A stretch of 64,000 nucleotides of DNA from Bathynomus jamesi (taxonomy: Eukaryota > Arthropoda > Malacostraca > Isopoda > Cirolanidae). The stretch's first letter is position 1. Every line of letters starts with the position of its first letter. Shown one piece after another: positions 21,380-30,568 of this stretch. The notes under the pieces are model-generated. The model searched no databases and was not told where the DNA came from. It saw nothing but the letters and a program-made list of their open reading frames with translations. The stretch is taken from contig JAJOZX010002704.1 of the NCBI GenBank assembly GCA_023014485.1, positions 484,501 through 548,500 of the forward strand, read 5' to 3'. Both the position numbers and the translations under genes were made by a program.

Positions 21380-21553
21380 TTTAACGAGAGAGAGGGAAAA
21401 GGGTGAGGCTGAGAGGGAAAAGGGGGAGGCTGAGAGGGAAAAGGGTGAGGCTGAGAGGGAAAAGCGTGAGGCTGAGAGGGAAAAGGGGGAGGCTGGGAGG
21501 GAAAAGGGGAAGGCTGAGAGGGAAAAGGGGGAGGCTGAGAGGGAGAAGGGGGA
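21380..21553. repeat. 21-bp minisatellite in the LINE 3' UTR
   Basis: About eight units of GAGAGGGAAAAGGGGGAGGC plus a T, with single-base variants. Copies of TTGTTTTATTATATTAACGT-like sequence flank it on both sides (about 21351-21375 and 21556-21585), suggesting duplication of the flank. The unit is seven codons long, so it reads as a heptapeptide repeat in several frames, but nothing suggests translation. Copy 1 lacks it. Confidence 0.9.
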
Positions 21554-21571
21554 TTGTTTTATTATTATATT

Positions 21572-23224
21572 AAACAACGTTAATATTTTTAAAATGCCTA
21601 TCTAAACGGTTCTTAAACATATTAACGCTGGTAGAGTTCACGACTGACGCGGGAAGATTATTCCATTTATCAATTACTTTAAACGTAAAGAAATTTTTAG
21701 AGATATTAGTGATGAAACGTCTGCCACGCAACTTAAATCCGTTATTACGAGTTATTATTATTATCAAAAGTGAACAATTTGTCAAAATTTACGTATCGAT
21801 GTTATTAACGATTTTGAAAACGTCAATAAGCTCCCCCCTTAATCTCCTAGTTTCGAGTGAATACAGGTCTAAATCTTTAATCCTATCTTCATAAGGCTTG
21901 TTGCGCAATGACGGAATCAGTTCCGTGGCACGACGCTGAACCCTTTCTAACCTATCAATATCCTCACGCAAGTACGGGCACCAAAACTGAACGGCATATT
22001 CTAAATGAGGCTTGTAAAGGGGCAATATAATATCCTTCGATTAAAATTCGAAATTACGCGCTATGAAGCCTAACATCCTATTAGCCTTTGCGCAAGACTC
22101 CAGGCAGTGGTTCTTAACCTTTAAATCCCTAGATACGCGTACGCCTAAATCTACTTCCTCGTCAACGCTCGCTAACTCCCTATCATCCATCGTGTACGTG
22201 TAATTATTGTTACGAGAACCTATATGCAAAACTTTACATTTGTCTACGTTAAATTGCATCTGCCACTTATCCGTCCACTCCATAATCCTATTTACATCGT
22301 CTTGGATCCTATTTCTATCGTCCTCGTTAACAACCTTACCGCCTATTTTAGTATCGTCCGCGAATTTTGACACGTTACTAGTCAATCCTACATCTATGTC
22401 GTTAATGTAAATTACGGATAGCAGTGGGCCTAACACTGAACCGTGTGAGACACCGCTACCTACATCCAACCACCCCGATTCACTACCATTAACTACGACC
22501 CTCTGCCTCCTAGCACGAAGCCATTCTTCTAACCAGTTAGCTACCTGACCAAGTATACCGTGCGCTTTGACCTTCGCAATTAATCTCCTATGCGGAACTG
22601 TATCGAACGCCTTTTTAAAATCTAAATAAATAACGTCAGCCACTCTATGCCTATCGTATTCGCGCACTATTTCGTTATAAAATTCTAACAAATTAGTTAA
22701 ACAAGACCTATGGCGTCGAAACCCATGCTAACTACTATTAATCAAATCTCTACTTTCTAAGTGATCGATGATACGATCCCTAACTACGGATTCCAAAAGT
22801 TTACCGACAATTGACGTTAATCTAATGGGCCTATAATTGCTAGCTACTGCGCGGTCGCCTTTTTTAAAAATAGGCGTGACGTTAGCTAATTTGAAGTCTT
22901 CAGGAATAATCCCCGTTTCGAGTGACTGATTAAAAATCTTCGTTAAGGGGGGCCTACGATAACGTCTTTCAAATCTTTCAAATGTCTGGGATAAAAAGCG
23001 TCAGGGCCTGGAGCCTTGCTAACTTTTAGCCTATCGATATAATGCGCAATCTCACCTTCGTAAACAGTTATTTCATCTAAAATAGTCTCGCTACTAAATG
23101 GAACGATATCGTCCACGTCGGGGACATTATTTACGTCTTCTACGGTAGAAACGGTCTCAAAAAAGTTATTGAAAATACCCGCCATCGCCTGAGCGTCAGA
23201 AGCCAAAGCGCCATTAACATCCAC
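21572..23224 (-). pseudogene. LINE copy 2 reverse transcriptase
   Basis: Minus-strand RT reads SKAPGPDAFYP, then a broken stretch around 22690-22945, then LDFKKAFDTVPHRRL, SHGSVLGPLLSVIYINDI and the active site KFADDTKIGG. WQMQFNVDKCKVLHIGSRNN, KPHLEYAVQFW and ERVQRRATELIPSLR follow, with a C-terminal tail to about 21572. It lacks the 78-bp insertion of copy 1. It has a frame change near 22690 and another near 22030. Confidence 0.88.
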
Positions 23225-23231
23225 TAGAGGG

Positions 23232-24500
23232 TAGTGATGTAGCGGATGTCATTTTTTTCACATCCGCGGATGCGGATGCGGATGAGGATGTTTGATTTCA
23301 ACATCCGCGGATGCGGATGTCTACATTTTCGTTATTTTTTAGGATATATTCGAGATTTGTTGTGTTTAATGTATATAATAAGTTATTATATAGAGAGAGC
23401 TGTAGCTATAATGTAGTATAATTGATTAATTGTACAATAATTGCTGTACTTTTCTCTGAACATATAAAATAATATCAAGCATCTAACTAATATAGAAATC
23501 AATTAGTGAATTCGTCTGCAAATAAATTCGTTATATTTTGTTGAGTTTCAGCCACAATTAGAAACCATAATTGTGTTACCAGGATGCGGGACGTGAACCC
23601 AACTCAAATGCACCCCACCGACCTCTTTCCCCAACCTCCACCCTTATAGAAAGAGATCTTTAATTAGCTTGATAACTATTTATATTAAGTTTAAAGTTTT
23701 ATTAGGCATATTTATAAATGAGTAATTAAAATAAAGTAAACTAAGATGTTCATCGTTTAATGTTCAAACTTAATTATAGGAAGGTTATGCTTAAGGAACA
23801 TTAATTTTTCTGCCTTTTCTGCTGCCAGTCTGTTTCTCTTTTCATCATATATTAATCCAGCACTGCTAAATAATCTCTCGCTTGGTACGTTTGTTGGAGG
23901 ACAGGCTAAATGTTTCCTTGCAAGTTTACTCAAGTATGGATAGATATTCTGCGTATTTTTCCACCAACTAATAGGATTGTCACATGCAGCCAGGCGTTTT
24001 TCTTGGTGATAGCTCTCGATCATTTTTACTACATCTTTTGACATCGCGTAGGTCTCGTCATTGCTGCTTGACTCAAGAAACTGAGAGACAGATTCTGTGA
24101 TACTGTCACTGAAACTTTTATTCTTTTGGTGGGTGGCGAAGCGACAGATTCAAGAGATTGAAGCTCTTCAACTGCTTTGCCAAGTGATGATTTAACTCGT
24201 TCTAATGTACTAGGTGAAAATAACTTAGCTTTGTAACGTGGATCTAAGTAGGTTGCAAGGGAGTAACTTCATACAAGAACAGCCTCTCGTCTTGTCGCTT
24301 GCATCACTTTTGCGCACAATGAACTAGTTCTATTAATATAGTAGAATTTGATAATTTCCGCTTATTAATGACATTTTATCTCAACGGTCCACATCCGCAC
24401 GACATCCGCAGTCCAAAGTGCGGATGCGGGTGCGGATGCGGATGCGAGAAAATGTGTGGATGTTCCGCGGATGCGGATGCGGATGTGACCTACATCACTA
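23232..24500 (-). mobile_element. Deleted hAT element inside LINE copy 2
   Basis: Ends TAGTGATGTAG and CTACATCACTA are perfect 11-bp inverted repeats. The 8-bp duplication CTAGAGGG is exact (23224-23231 and 24501-24508). LINE copy 1 shows the same target once at 3390-3397, a paralogous empty site. Both ends carry clustered GCGGAT / ATCCGC words. Only the end of a hAT transposase remains (23757-24044), so it is an internal-deletion copy. Confidence 0.95.
23757..24044 (-). pseudogene. hAT dimerisation domain, C-terminal fragment
   Basis: The 95-residue frame ends a hAT transposase. WWKNTQNIYPYLSKLARKHL leads into CPPTNVPSERLFSSAG, the conserved block containing the third catalytic acidic residue (SERLFS), then IYDEKRNRLAAEKAEKLMFL. 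The BED finger and the two catalytic Asp regions are absent. The style is ZBED/Ac-like and different from hAT-1 and hAT-2. Confidence 0.88.
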
Positions 24501-24508
24501 CTAGAGGG

Positions 24509-25192
24509 CCTATGTTATCTTTTATCGGCTTACGATTATTAACGTATTCAAAAAACTTTTTTGGATTATGTTTACTATCTGCAGCTATAAGTATCTCTAA
24601 ATTACGCTGAGCATTCCTAACTGATCTTTTAACCTGACGTCTAAGCTCGATATATCTATTAAAGTTAGTTGCCGTGCCATTGCACTTATTAAGTCTATAC
24701 GCTCTATTACGCTCGTTTATGAACTCGCCTATTTCCCGAGTCCACCACTTGGGCCTAACATGATTTCTAGCGCGCTTGGAATAAACGAGGAATAAACTCC
24801 CTTTCAATATTCCTAAAACTTTCTCTAAACGCCACCCAATGCAAATTTGTGTCATTACCCATAAATAAGTTATCCCAGTCCACTACTCTCATCCTATCCG
24901 CAAAACTATCAAAATTAGCCCTACGAAAATCAGGGACTTCTATTACATTACTATCCTTAGTGTTTTCTATCAATAACTTAAACCTAAGAATTTGATGATC
25001 ACTACATCCTAAACTCTCGCTTACTTCGAAACCTTCGACTATATTCTCGCCGTTCGTCATCACCAAATCTAAAATATTATCACCGCGCGTTGGTTTGGTA
25101 ACCATCTGTCGTAAAAAGTTATCTTCTATAAACTCAATCAATCTCAAACCCTCCTCATTACCAGGAAAAGTCTCATAATTAACATTAGGACA

Positions 25193-25193
<1 letters not shown>
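24509..25193 (-). pseudogene. LINE copy 2 endonuclease C-terminus and linker
   Basis: On the minus strand the endonuclease begins near 25193 and reads LRLIEFIEDNFLRQMV, PTRGDNILDLVMTNGENI and CSDHQILRF. The linker follows (MGNDTNLHWVAF, WWTREIGEFINERNRAYRL). One frame change lies near 24770. The GDFN block present in copy 1 is missing through deeper 5' truncation. Confidence 0.85.
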
Positions 25194-25225
<32 letters not shown>

Positions 25226-25555
25226 CAGACCATTTAGGTTTTAACCAACAAAATTCACATTATCTGAAAAAGATGAGAAAAGAATTAATAAACTTGAAAA
25301 CATAACGAATATAATCTTAAGTTTTAAAGTGTTACAAAATCTAATCTCTTAATAATTAGTAAATTAGTGAAATAATGTTTTACAATACTAGAAAAATTAA
25401 GCATTTAGGAAAGTATAAGCATATAGTAAGAATAAAGTTAAATAATATAGAAATAAGATCTCACAATAGTTATTTACACATCACGACCAAAACGTTTCGT
25501 TTGTCACCATTTTATCACATTTGTCTCATACAAAAACTTTAATTAATACGACAAA

Positions 25556-25587
<32 letters not shown>

Positions 25588-25592
25588 GGATG

Positions 25593-25625
<33 letters not shown>

Positions 25626-25655
25626 GGGATAATAATAATAAGAAGAAGAAGAAGG

Positions 25656-25686
<31 letters not shown>

Positions 25687-25800
25687 GGATAATAATAATA
25701 ATAATAAGGATAATAATAATAATAATAATAATAACTTCAGTTATATTCCTATTCTTGCCCACTGAGCTATGACCTGGGAGCTTGTCTAGGGGCCCCCTAG
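25194..25800. repeat. AT-rich stretch with (AAT)n microsatellites
   Basis: (AAT)n runs occupy 25197-25224 and most of 25552-25735, the latter interrupted by AAGGAT and AAGAAG variants. The sequence between belongs to the unoccupied 5' part of hAT-2. Open frames of poly-Ile are microsatellite artefacts. Confidence 0.85.
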
Positions 25801-25863
25801 TAGCAGCGGGGCCCTAAGCGGCCGCTTAGTCTGCTTATGCCAGGAAACGGCCCTGGGTTCAAG

Positions 25864-27389
25864 CATATAGAATGAAGTCAGTGTTGTTTGGCCTCAGCTC
25901 TAGTCCATTTCTGTTGGCAGCTACTATGCAGTACCATTTTAAGAAATATTTTAAAGTCTATCCTAACACTATTGAACACATAAGGAAAAATTTTTATGTT
26001 GATGATTTGCTGTACTCCGTGGATAATACAGAAATGGCTGAACAGATATTCATGGAGGCTACAGCTATAATGAGGGAGGCTGGCATGGAGCTTAGAAAAT
26101 GGCAGACCAATCATTCTCAATTACAACAGTTTATGAGTAAGTACTGTGTAGGACCTGATGCAGCAGAAAGTATTAAGGATTCTGGTATTAAGGAGTTGTG
26201 GGTAACAGACACAAAGGTGCTAGCCATTGTTTGGCAGCAAGGAGAGGATTTGTTTACCTTCAATGGGAAATCTTTAGTAGAGCTGGCTGAAAATGAGACA
26301 AGGTGGACAAAACGTACAGCTCTTAGTTTGGCTTCGAAGGTCTTTGATCCTCTTGGATTCCTGGCTCCATTTGTGATAAAGTTTTGGTTTCAGAGCCTCT
26401 GGGAAATTGGACTTGGTTGGGATCATGAGTTATCTGATCATATGGTGGTAAGGTGGAAATATTGGTGCAAAGAATTGGCACATCTTGGAGACATTGAAAT
26501 CCCAAGATGGTACTTTGGAGAGTTGAACAATAGTCCAGACAATTTGGAGCTGCACATCTTTTGTGATGCAAATGAGGAAGCCTATGCAACTTCTATTTAT
26601 ATAAGAGGCACATTCATAGAGGAAGTAAGTTGCAAGTTGGTTGCTGCAAAGAGCAGAGTAGCACCTTTGAAAAGGCTTTCTATTTCAAGGTTGGAATTGA
26701 TGGGTGCAGTTATTGCTAGTCGGCTTGCAGTAACAGTGCAAAAGTGTTTGGCTCTTCATGAAATTCCAAGCTCTTATTGGACAGACTCCACTATAGTTTA
26801 GCACTGGTTAAGAAGCCAGGCAAGGAAATGGAAACCATTTGTTGCCAATAGAGTGGAAGAAATTCAAGCACACATAGATCCCAAGCAATGGAAGCATTGT
26901 CCAGGCACCCAAAACCCAGCTGATTTACCAACACGAGGAATTTCATTGAAAGATCTTGCACAGTCAAGTTTGTGGTGGAATGGGCCTGAGTGGCTACAAC
27001 TTGGAAGTGAAAACTGTCCTTCTAATCAGCCTATTGTAGGAGAATGCTAGGCTCAAGAAGAATGGGTGAGTGAGATGAGAAAATGCACTGTGGACAGTTG
27101 TCAAGTTATGCAGCAGGACCCCATATTGAGGCTTGAGGACATTAGCAGTCTGAAAAGGTTGTTAAGAGTGACAGCATGGGTTTATAGATTTAGAAACAAC
27201 ATTAAGGGAGAAAGAAGGGAAGGAATTCTGAACAGTAAGGAGATTCAGCAAGCCAGGCAATACTGGGTGGTATATGTGCAGAAAAATTTGGTGAAGAGAG
27301 GGAATTGCTCACCAGCCATTCATTACAGGTTCTACCAACACATTCTGCTCCCAAGGGTTTGGATATGTTTTTGGATCAGGATTTATTGA
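25864..27389 (+). pseudogene. BEL/Pao RT C-terminal half and RNase H
   Basis: The reading resumes directly after the hAT-2 target copy. KSVLFGLSSSPFLLAATMQY leads to the RT active site NFYVDDLLYS (YVDD). ELRKWQTNH and DPLGFLAPF follow, then RNase H with LHIFCDANEEAYA (DAN, first Asp), SRLELMGAVIA (Glu) and SYWTDSTIV (Asp). The frame from 25872 to 26801 is long and intact, with a stop at 26799-26801. Pieces to 27389 hold the RNase H end and the start of the integrase region (NPADLPTRGI, WWNGPEWL). Confidence 0.9.
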
Positions 27390-27755
27390 GAGTAGGAGGT
27401 AGACTACAGTTTTATGGGCTTCCAGAGGAGAAAAGACATCCAATTTTGCTACCTTCTGGGGGCACTTTGTGGAACTTTTGATCCTGGATACTCATAAGTT
27501 GTTATATACTGGAGTTAGAGAAGTGATAATAGAGATCAGACAACAATTTTGGATTCCAAAATTAGACAAGTAGTAAAAAAGGTCTTGCATAAATGTGTGG
27601 TTTGCAAGCGTTGGAGTGCAAAGCCTTATTATTTAAAGGTGGCTCCACTTCCAAGAGAACGGTGTGTCTATACTGCCCAATTTGATGTGGTGGGAGTAGA
27701 CTTCGCAGGTGCAGTCTATGTGTATGAGCAAGGGGAGTCTAACAAAGGTTATATA

Positions 27756-28953
27756 CAGGGGTTGGACAAAATAATATGAACACCTTGATAAATGGCGGTT
27801 TTTATTCTTAATATGGAGTTGGTCCTCCTTTAGCGGCAATAACAGCTGCAATGCGTCGGGAAATTGATTCATACAGCTTTTGGACAGTGGCTAGAGGAAT
27901 CCTGAGCCATTCTTCGAGCAAACCCTGCTCCAGTTCCTCCAAAGACGCCGGCGGTGGGAATCGGCTTCTGACCTGCTGCTCCAACTGACACCACAGATGC
28001 TCGATAATGTTAAGATCCGGGGATTGTGGAGGCCAATCCAAGCGTTCTACTTCACTAACATGCTCTTCAAACCAGTTTTTAACGACCCCAGCGGTGTGCA
28101 TTGGTGCATTATCATCCTGGAAGACGGCGCCGCCATTGGGAAACAGCGTTTGGACCATGGGATGGACCTGGTCAGCCAATATTGACAGATAGACCTGGGC
28201 GTTAACCCTACCATGCAGTACTACAGCTGGGCCAAGAGTATTCCACGATATTGCTGCCCAAACCATCACAGATCCACCTCCATGCTTAACGGTTGGGGTC
28301 AGGCAGTCGGGATCATAAGCATCTTTAGGCTGTCTCCAGACGTAAACTCGACCGGAACATGGAAATAGCGTTTTTCTGCGCCGCTCAATGTTGATGTGCG
28401 AAAGGAAGGGTTTGGCAATTGCAGCCCTCCCATGGTATCCAGCTCCATGGAGCTCGCGACGTACAGTTCTGGTCGATACCGGGCTTGCAAGATGCTGGTT
28501 AAGCTCTGCAGTCACTTTTGGAGCTGTGGTCTTATGGTTCTTTGTCACAATGCGCTTTAGCACCCGGCGGTCTCGATCACACAGCTTCTTCTTGCGTCCA
28601 CTATTGTATTTGTCGGTGCTTGTCTTTCCATGGTTTTGGTATGCAGACATGACCATAGAGACAGTTCCTCTGGATATATTGAACATCTGAGCGGTTTTCG
28701 TCACCGATGCACCAGCCATCCGCGCTCCGACAATTTGCCCTCTTTGGAAGTCTGACAGGTCTTTCATAACTGCTAATTCATAATTCACTCAGATCTGTAA
28801 AAACAACGTGAGGGTTATAACATGACGTATACACTCTCTGTTACGCATTTAAATAGGTTTTCCAGTCATTTGACCGTTTACTTTGTGTCTGAGCAGTCCG
28901 TAAAGATAACCGGTGAAATCGGCGGGTGTTCATATTATTTTGTCTAACCCCTG
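27756..28953 (-). mobile_element. Tc1-like transposon in BEL/Pao integrase
   Basis: The terminal inverted repeats are about 29 bp, starting CAGGGGTTGGACAAAATAAT on the left and matching the right end with one mismatch. TA dinucleotides flank both ends (27754-27755 and 28954-28955). The 1198-bp length and one transposase gene fit Tc1-like elements. Removing the element and one TA restores the integrase reading KGYI-CLFTC. Confidence 0.95.
27808..28788 (-). CDS. Tc1-type transposase with in-frame deletion of the first catalytic region
   Basis: A 326-residue open frame with two N-terminal helix-turn-helix parts (DFQRGQIVGARMAGASVTK; RRVLKRIVTKNHKTTAPKV) and a GRKKK-type hook. The catalytic region retains KHGGGSVMVWAAIS, FQDDNAPMHT (second Asp) and WPPQSPDLNIIEHLW (final Glu), with 36 residues between Asp and Glu. 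The first Asp is missing: NIERRR runs directly into TLFPCSGRVYVWR, whereas family members have about 30 residues there including the WSDE motif. The frame is preserved, so an open ORF hides an inactive enzyme. The DD36E spacing matches the reported Incomer lineage (from memory). Confidence 0.9.
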   Translation of the reverse strand: MNYELAVMKDLSDFQRGQIVGARMAGASVTKTAQMFNISRGTVSMVMSAYQNHGKTSTDKYNSGRKKKLCDRDRRVLKRIVTKNHKTTAPKVTAELNQHLASPVSTRTVRRELHGAGYHGRAAIAKPFLSHINIERRRKTLFPCSGRVYVWRQPKDAYDPDCLTPTVKHGGGSVMVWAAISWNTLGPAVVLHGRVNAQVYLSILADQVHPMVQTLFPNGGAVFQDDNAPMHTAGVVKNWFEEHVSEVERLDWPPQSPDLNIIEHLWCQLEQQVRSRFPPPASLEELEQGLLEEWLRIPLATVQKLYESISRRIAAVIAAKGGPTPY

Positions 28954-29779
28954 TATGTCTTTTCACATGTGCTACCACCAGAGCAATCCATCTGGAGTTG
29001 GTAAGCAACTTAAGTTGTGATGTATTTCTTTTGGCCTTTAAAAGGTTTGTGAACAGAAGGGGTTTCCCAAATAAAATCATATCGGATAATGCAAAAACCT
29101 TCAAAAGGACTGCAAAGGAACTCCAAGAAGTTTGGTTCTTGTTAAAAGAGGAGGGATTCCAATCCTACTTTCCACACCATGGGGTACAGTGGGAGTTTAT
29201 TGTTGAGAGAGCACCATGGTGGGGAGGATTTTGAGAAAGGCTAATGAGAAGTCTCCATTAAAGAAACTTTTAGCTAATGCTCATTTGAACAAAGAAGAAT
29301 TCTGCACTTTTATGTGTGAGGTAGAAGCAATGGTGAACAGTAGGCCTATCACTTTTGCTTATAACAGTATGCAGGATGCAGAGCCATTGACACCAAATCA
29401 TTTTCTTTGTAGTAAACGATTAACATCAAGCCCCAATTTGCCAAAAGACTTGCAGCTTCTCCAGAGCACTCAAGGAGAGTTAACCAGAAGGTTCAAGTAC
29501 CTTGAAGAGCTACAAGATCAGTTATGGTTATGGAAAAGGTGGCAGATGGAATACTTGCCAGAACTCAATTATTACCCATCAGGCAATGTAAAGGGCTCCA
29601 ATGCAAATTGTATCAAGGTGGGAGAAGTGGTAATGATTGGGGATGAAAGACCAAGGCAATGCTGGAAGCTTGGCATAATTGAAGAGTTGTTTCTTGGCAA
29701 AGACAATTTAGTTAGGTCTGCACTGGTAAAGACTTCAGGAGGAAAATTAAAGAGACCTATAAAAAACTCTATGCTTTAG

Positions 29780-30229
29780 AAATCGCAAAAACACGGATAG
29801 TCAAGATGAAACATTTGAGTTACAGCCTCATTATGATAACTTGGGGTTAGACACCCCGTTAGGTTATTAGGTTCCTAAACAACAAACAAAGGCACTTACC
29901 GGTGCGTTGAATTAGATATTCCTTTTGGGCCTACCATAGGTTCCTGCGTCCCACAAACAGCCTACCTAACTCTCTCTTACTTTACTAATTTAGAAGCTAT
30001 AGACATTACCCCTAACTATACTTAAGTACTGACAACTTTATACCCTATTTGTCACCTTAGAAACACCACCAATTAAACACTTAGCACCAACGATTAGGTC
30101 AGATAGGAAAAAGCATCTCTAGGCTAGCCCAAAACAATACGAACAGCAGCGTTGGTCCGTTTATCCCTTCGTGTTGCCATTCAGCTTAGATTTAGTGATA
30201 TTTCCCTTTTAGTGACTTTAGACTATATA
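29780..30229. other. Non-coding junction region
   Basis: The BEL/Pao reading stops at 29779. After about 29830 nothing matches BEL/Pao, and no polypurine tract or LTR start was seen. A short (TA)n lies near 30228-30242. The 3' end of the retrotransposon was probably lost here. Confidence 0.4.
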
Positions 30230-30546
30230 CATATATATATATACACACGTCACCTCACTCCTCCCCTGCAAGTTTAGTCTGTCAGGGGGATGAGGGACCC
30301 TAGACGACCTGCGGAGCGGGGTTGATGTAGGAGGATTAGGTGCAACCTGCATAGGCGGGCGAATTGAACCATTTTCCGGAGGATCGGTTCTCTCTTCCGG
30401 AAGACTCTGATCATTCTGCAATTCACGTTCCCATATCCGGTCCTGATGGCGTTTAATAGAACGACCATCTTCTAGTTGGCGCTTGAAGGAAACAGGGACC
30501 GTTCTCTCCTGCACAGTTGCAGGAACACAGTTGCCCCATAGTCCTC
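30230..30546 (-). pseudogene. Gypsy polyprotein, integrase C-terminal tail (minus strand)
   Basis: The minus-strand frame reads VPVSFKRQLEDGRSIKRHQD, an integrase tail of the GPY/F sort, then a Pro/Arg-rich end with RRSSRVPHPPDRLNL. That end is typical of Gypsy (Ty3-like) polyprotein C-termini. It lies head to head with the plus-strand Gypsy RT that starts at 30547, so the two pieces cannot come from one uninterrupted element in its original order. Confidence 0.7.
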
Positions 30547-30568
30547 TTTTTTCAGAGGACAATGGACC
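30537..30568. repeat. Palindrome at the Gypsy head-to-head junction
   Basis: CCATAGTCCTCT and AGAGGACAATGG form 12-bp inverted arms with one mismatch around a 6-base spacer. It lies where the minus-strand Gypsy tail meets the plus-strand RT, as expected for a fold-back or inverted-repair breakpoint. Confidence 0.7.

Larger units (their letters stand above)
20816..25193 (-). mobile_element. LINE copy 2 (same family as copy 1), inserted in hAT-2
   Basis: It reads on the minus strand collinearly with copy 1, from the endonuclease (right end, equivalent to about 2710 in copy 1) to the 3' UTR (left end, equivalent to about 5700). It is therefore slightly more 5'-truncated than copy 1. The 3' UTR carries a private 21-bp minisatellite (21380-21553). 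A small hAT (23232-24500) interrupts it. AATAAT-type sequence flanks both ends and may be a target duplication expanded into a microsatellite. Confidence 0.9.
16999..25855 (-). mobile_element. hAT-2: decayed hAT transposon with nested Merlin, LINE and hAT insertions
   Basis: Ends CAGGGCCGTTTCTAGCC and GCCAGGAAACGGCCCTG are inverted repeats with few mismatches. The 8-bp duplication GGTTCAAG (16991-16998 and 25856-25863) is exact. A GGGGCCCTAAGC motif lies just inside both ends. The transposase is on the minus strand (17369-20760). Insertions inside are a Merlin-type element (19817-20619) and LINE copy 2 (20816-25193), the latter containing a small hAT (23232-24500). Without these the element would be about 3.7 kb. 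Confidence 0.95.
27390..29779 (+). pseudogene. BEL/Pao integrase and DUF5641-like C-terminus, split by a Tc1 element
   Basis: The integrase zinc region (VLHKCVVCKRW) and core start (YTAQFDVVGVDFAG, first catalytic Asp) lie at 27549-27753. The frame continues after the Tc1 insertion at 28956 with CLFTCATTRAIHLELV and IISDNAKTFKR (second Asp). At the position of the usual integrase Glu it shows WEFIVERAPWWGGF. From 29216 the C-terminal region reads EVEAMVNSRPITFAYN and LTPNHFL, then an SH3-like DUF5641 piece (VGEVVMIGDERPRQCWKLGI). Stops at about 27571 and 29234 break it. Confidence 0.88.
8976..29830 (+). mobile_element. BEL/Pao LTR retrotransposon, split by three large insertions
   Basis: With the insertions set aside, the pieces read in the order LTR, tRNA primer site, gag with zinc knuckles, aspartic protease, RT, RNase H, integrase and a C-terminal DUF5641-like domain. 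That order is diagnostic of BEL/Pao. The breaks are hAT-1 at 10582-15030 (in gag), hAT-2 at 16999-25855 (in RT) and a Tc1-like element at 27756-28953 (in integrase). Each resumes at the exact duplicated target. Numerous stops and frameshifts show it is old. The 3' end is unclear: coding ends near 29779, and the next LTR copy (33037) lies beyond Gypsy debris and lacks an adjacent polypurine tract. Confidence 0.85.

Noticed and set aside
21261..21605. 114-residue frame with a repeated EREKGEA heptad
   Set aside because: Produced by the 21-bp minisatellite in a LINE 3' UTR. Frames on both strands are open for the same reason.
25521..25772. Poly-isoleucine frames
   Set aside because: Translation of (AAT)n microsatellite.
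27997..28690. Plus-strand frames of 60-100 residues
   Set aside because: Antisense shadows of the Tc1 transposase on the minus strand.
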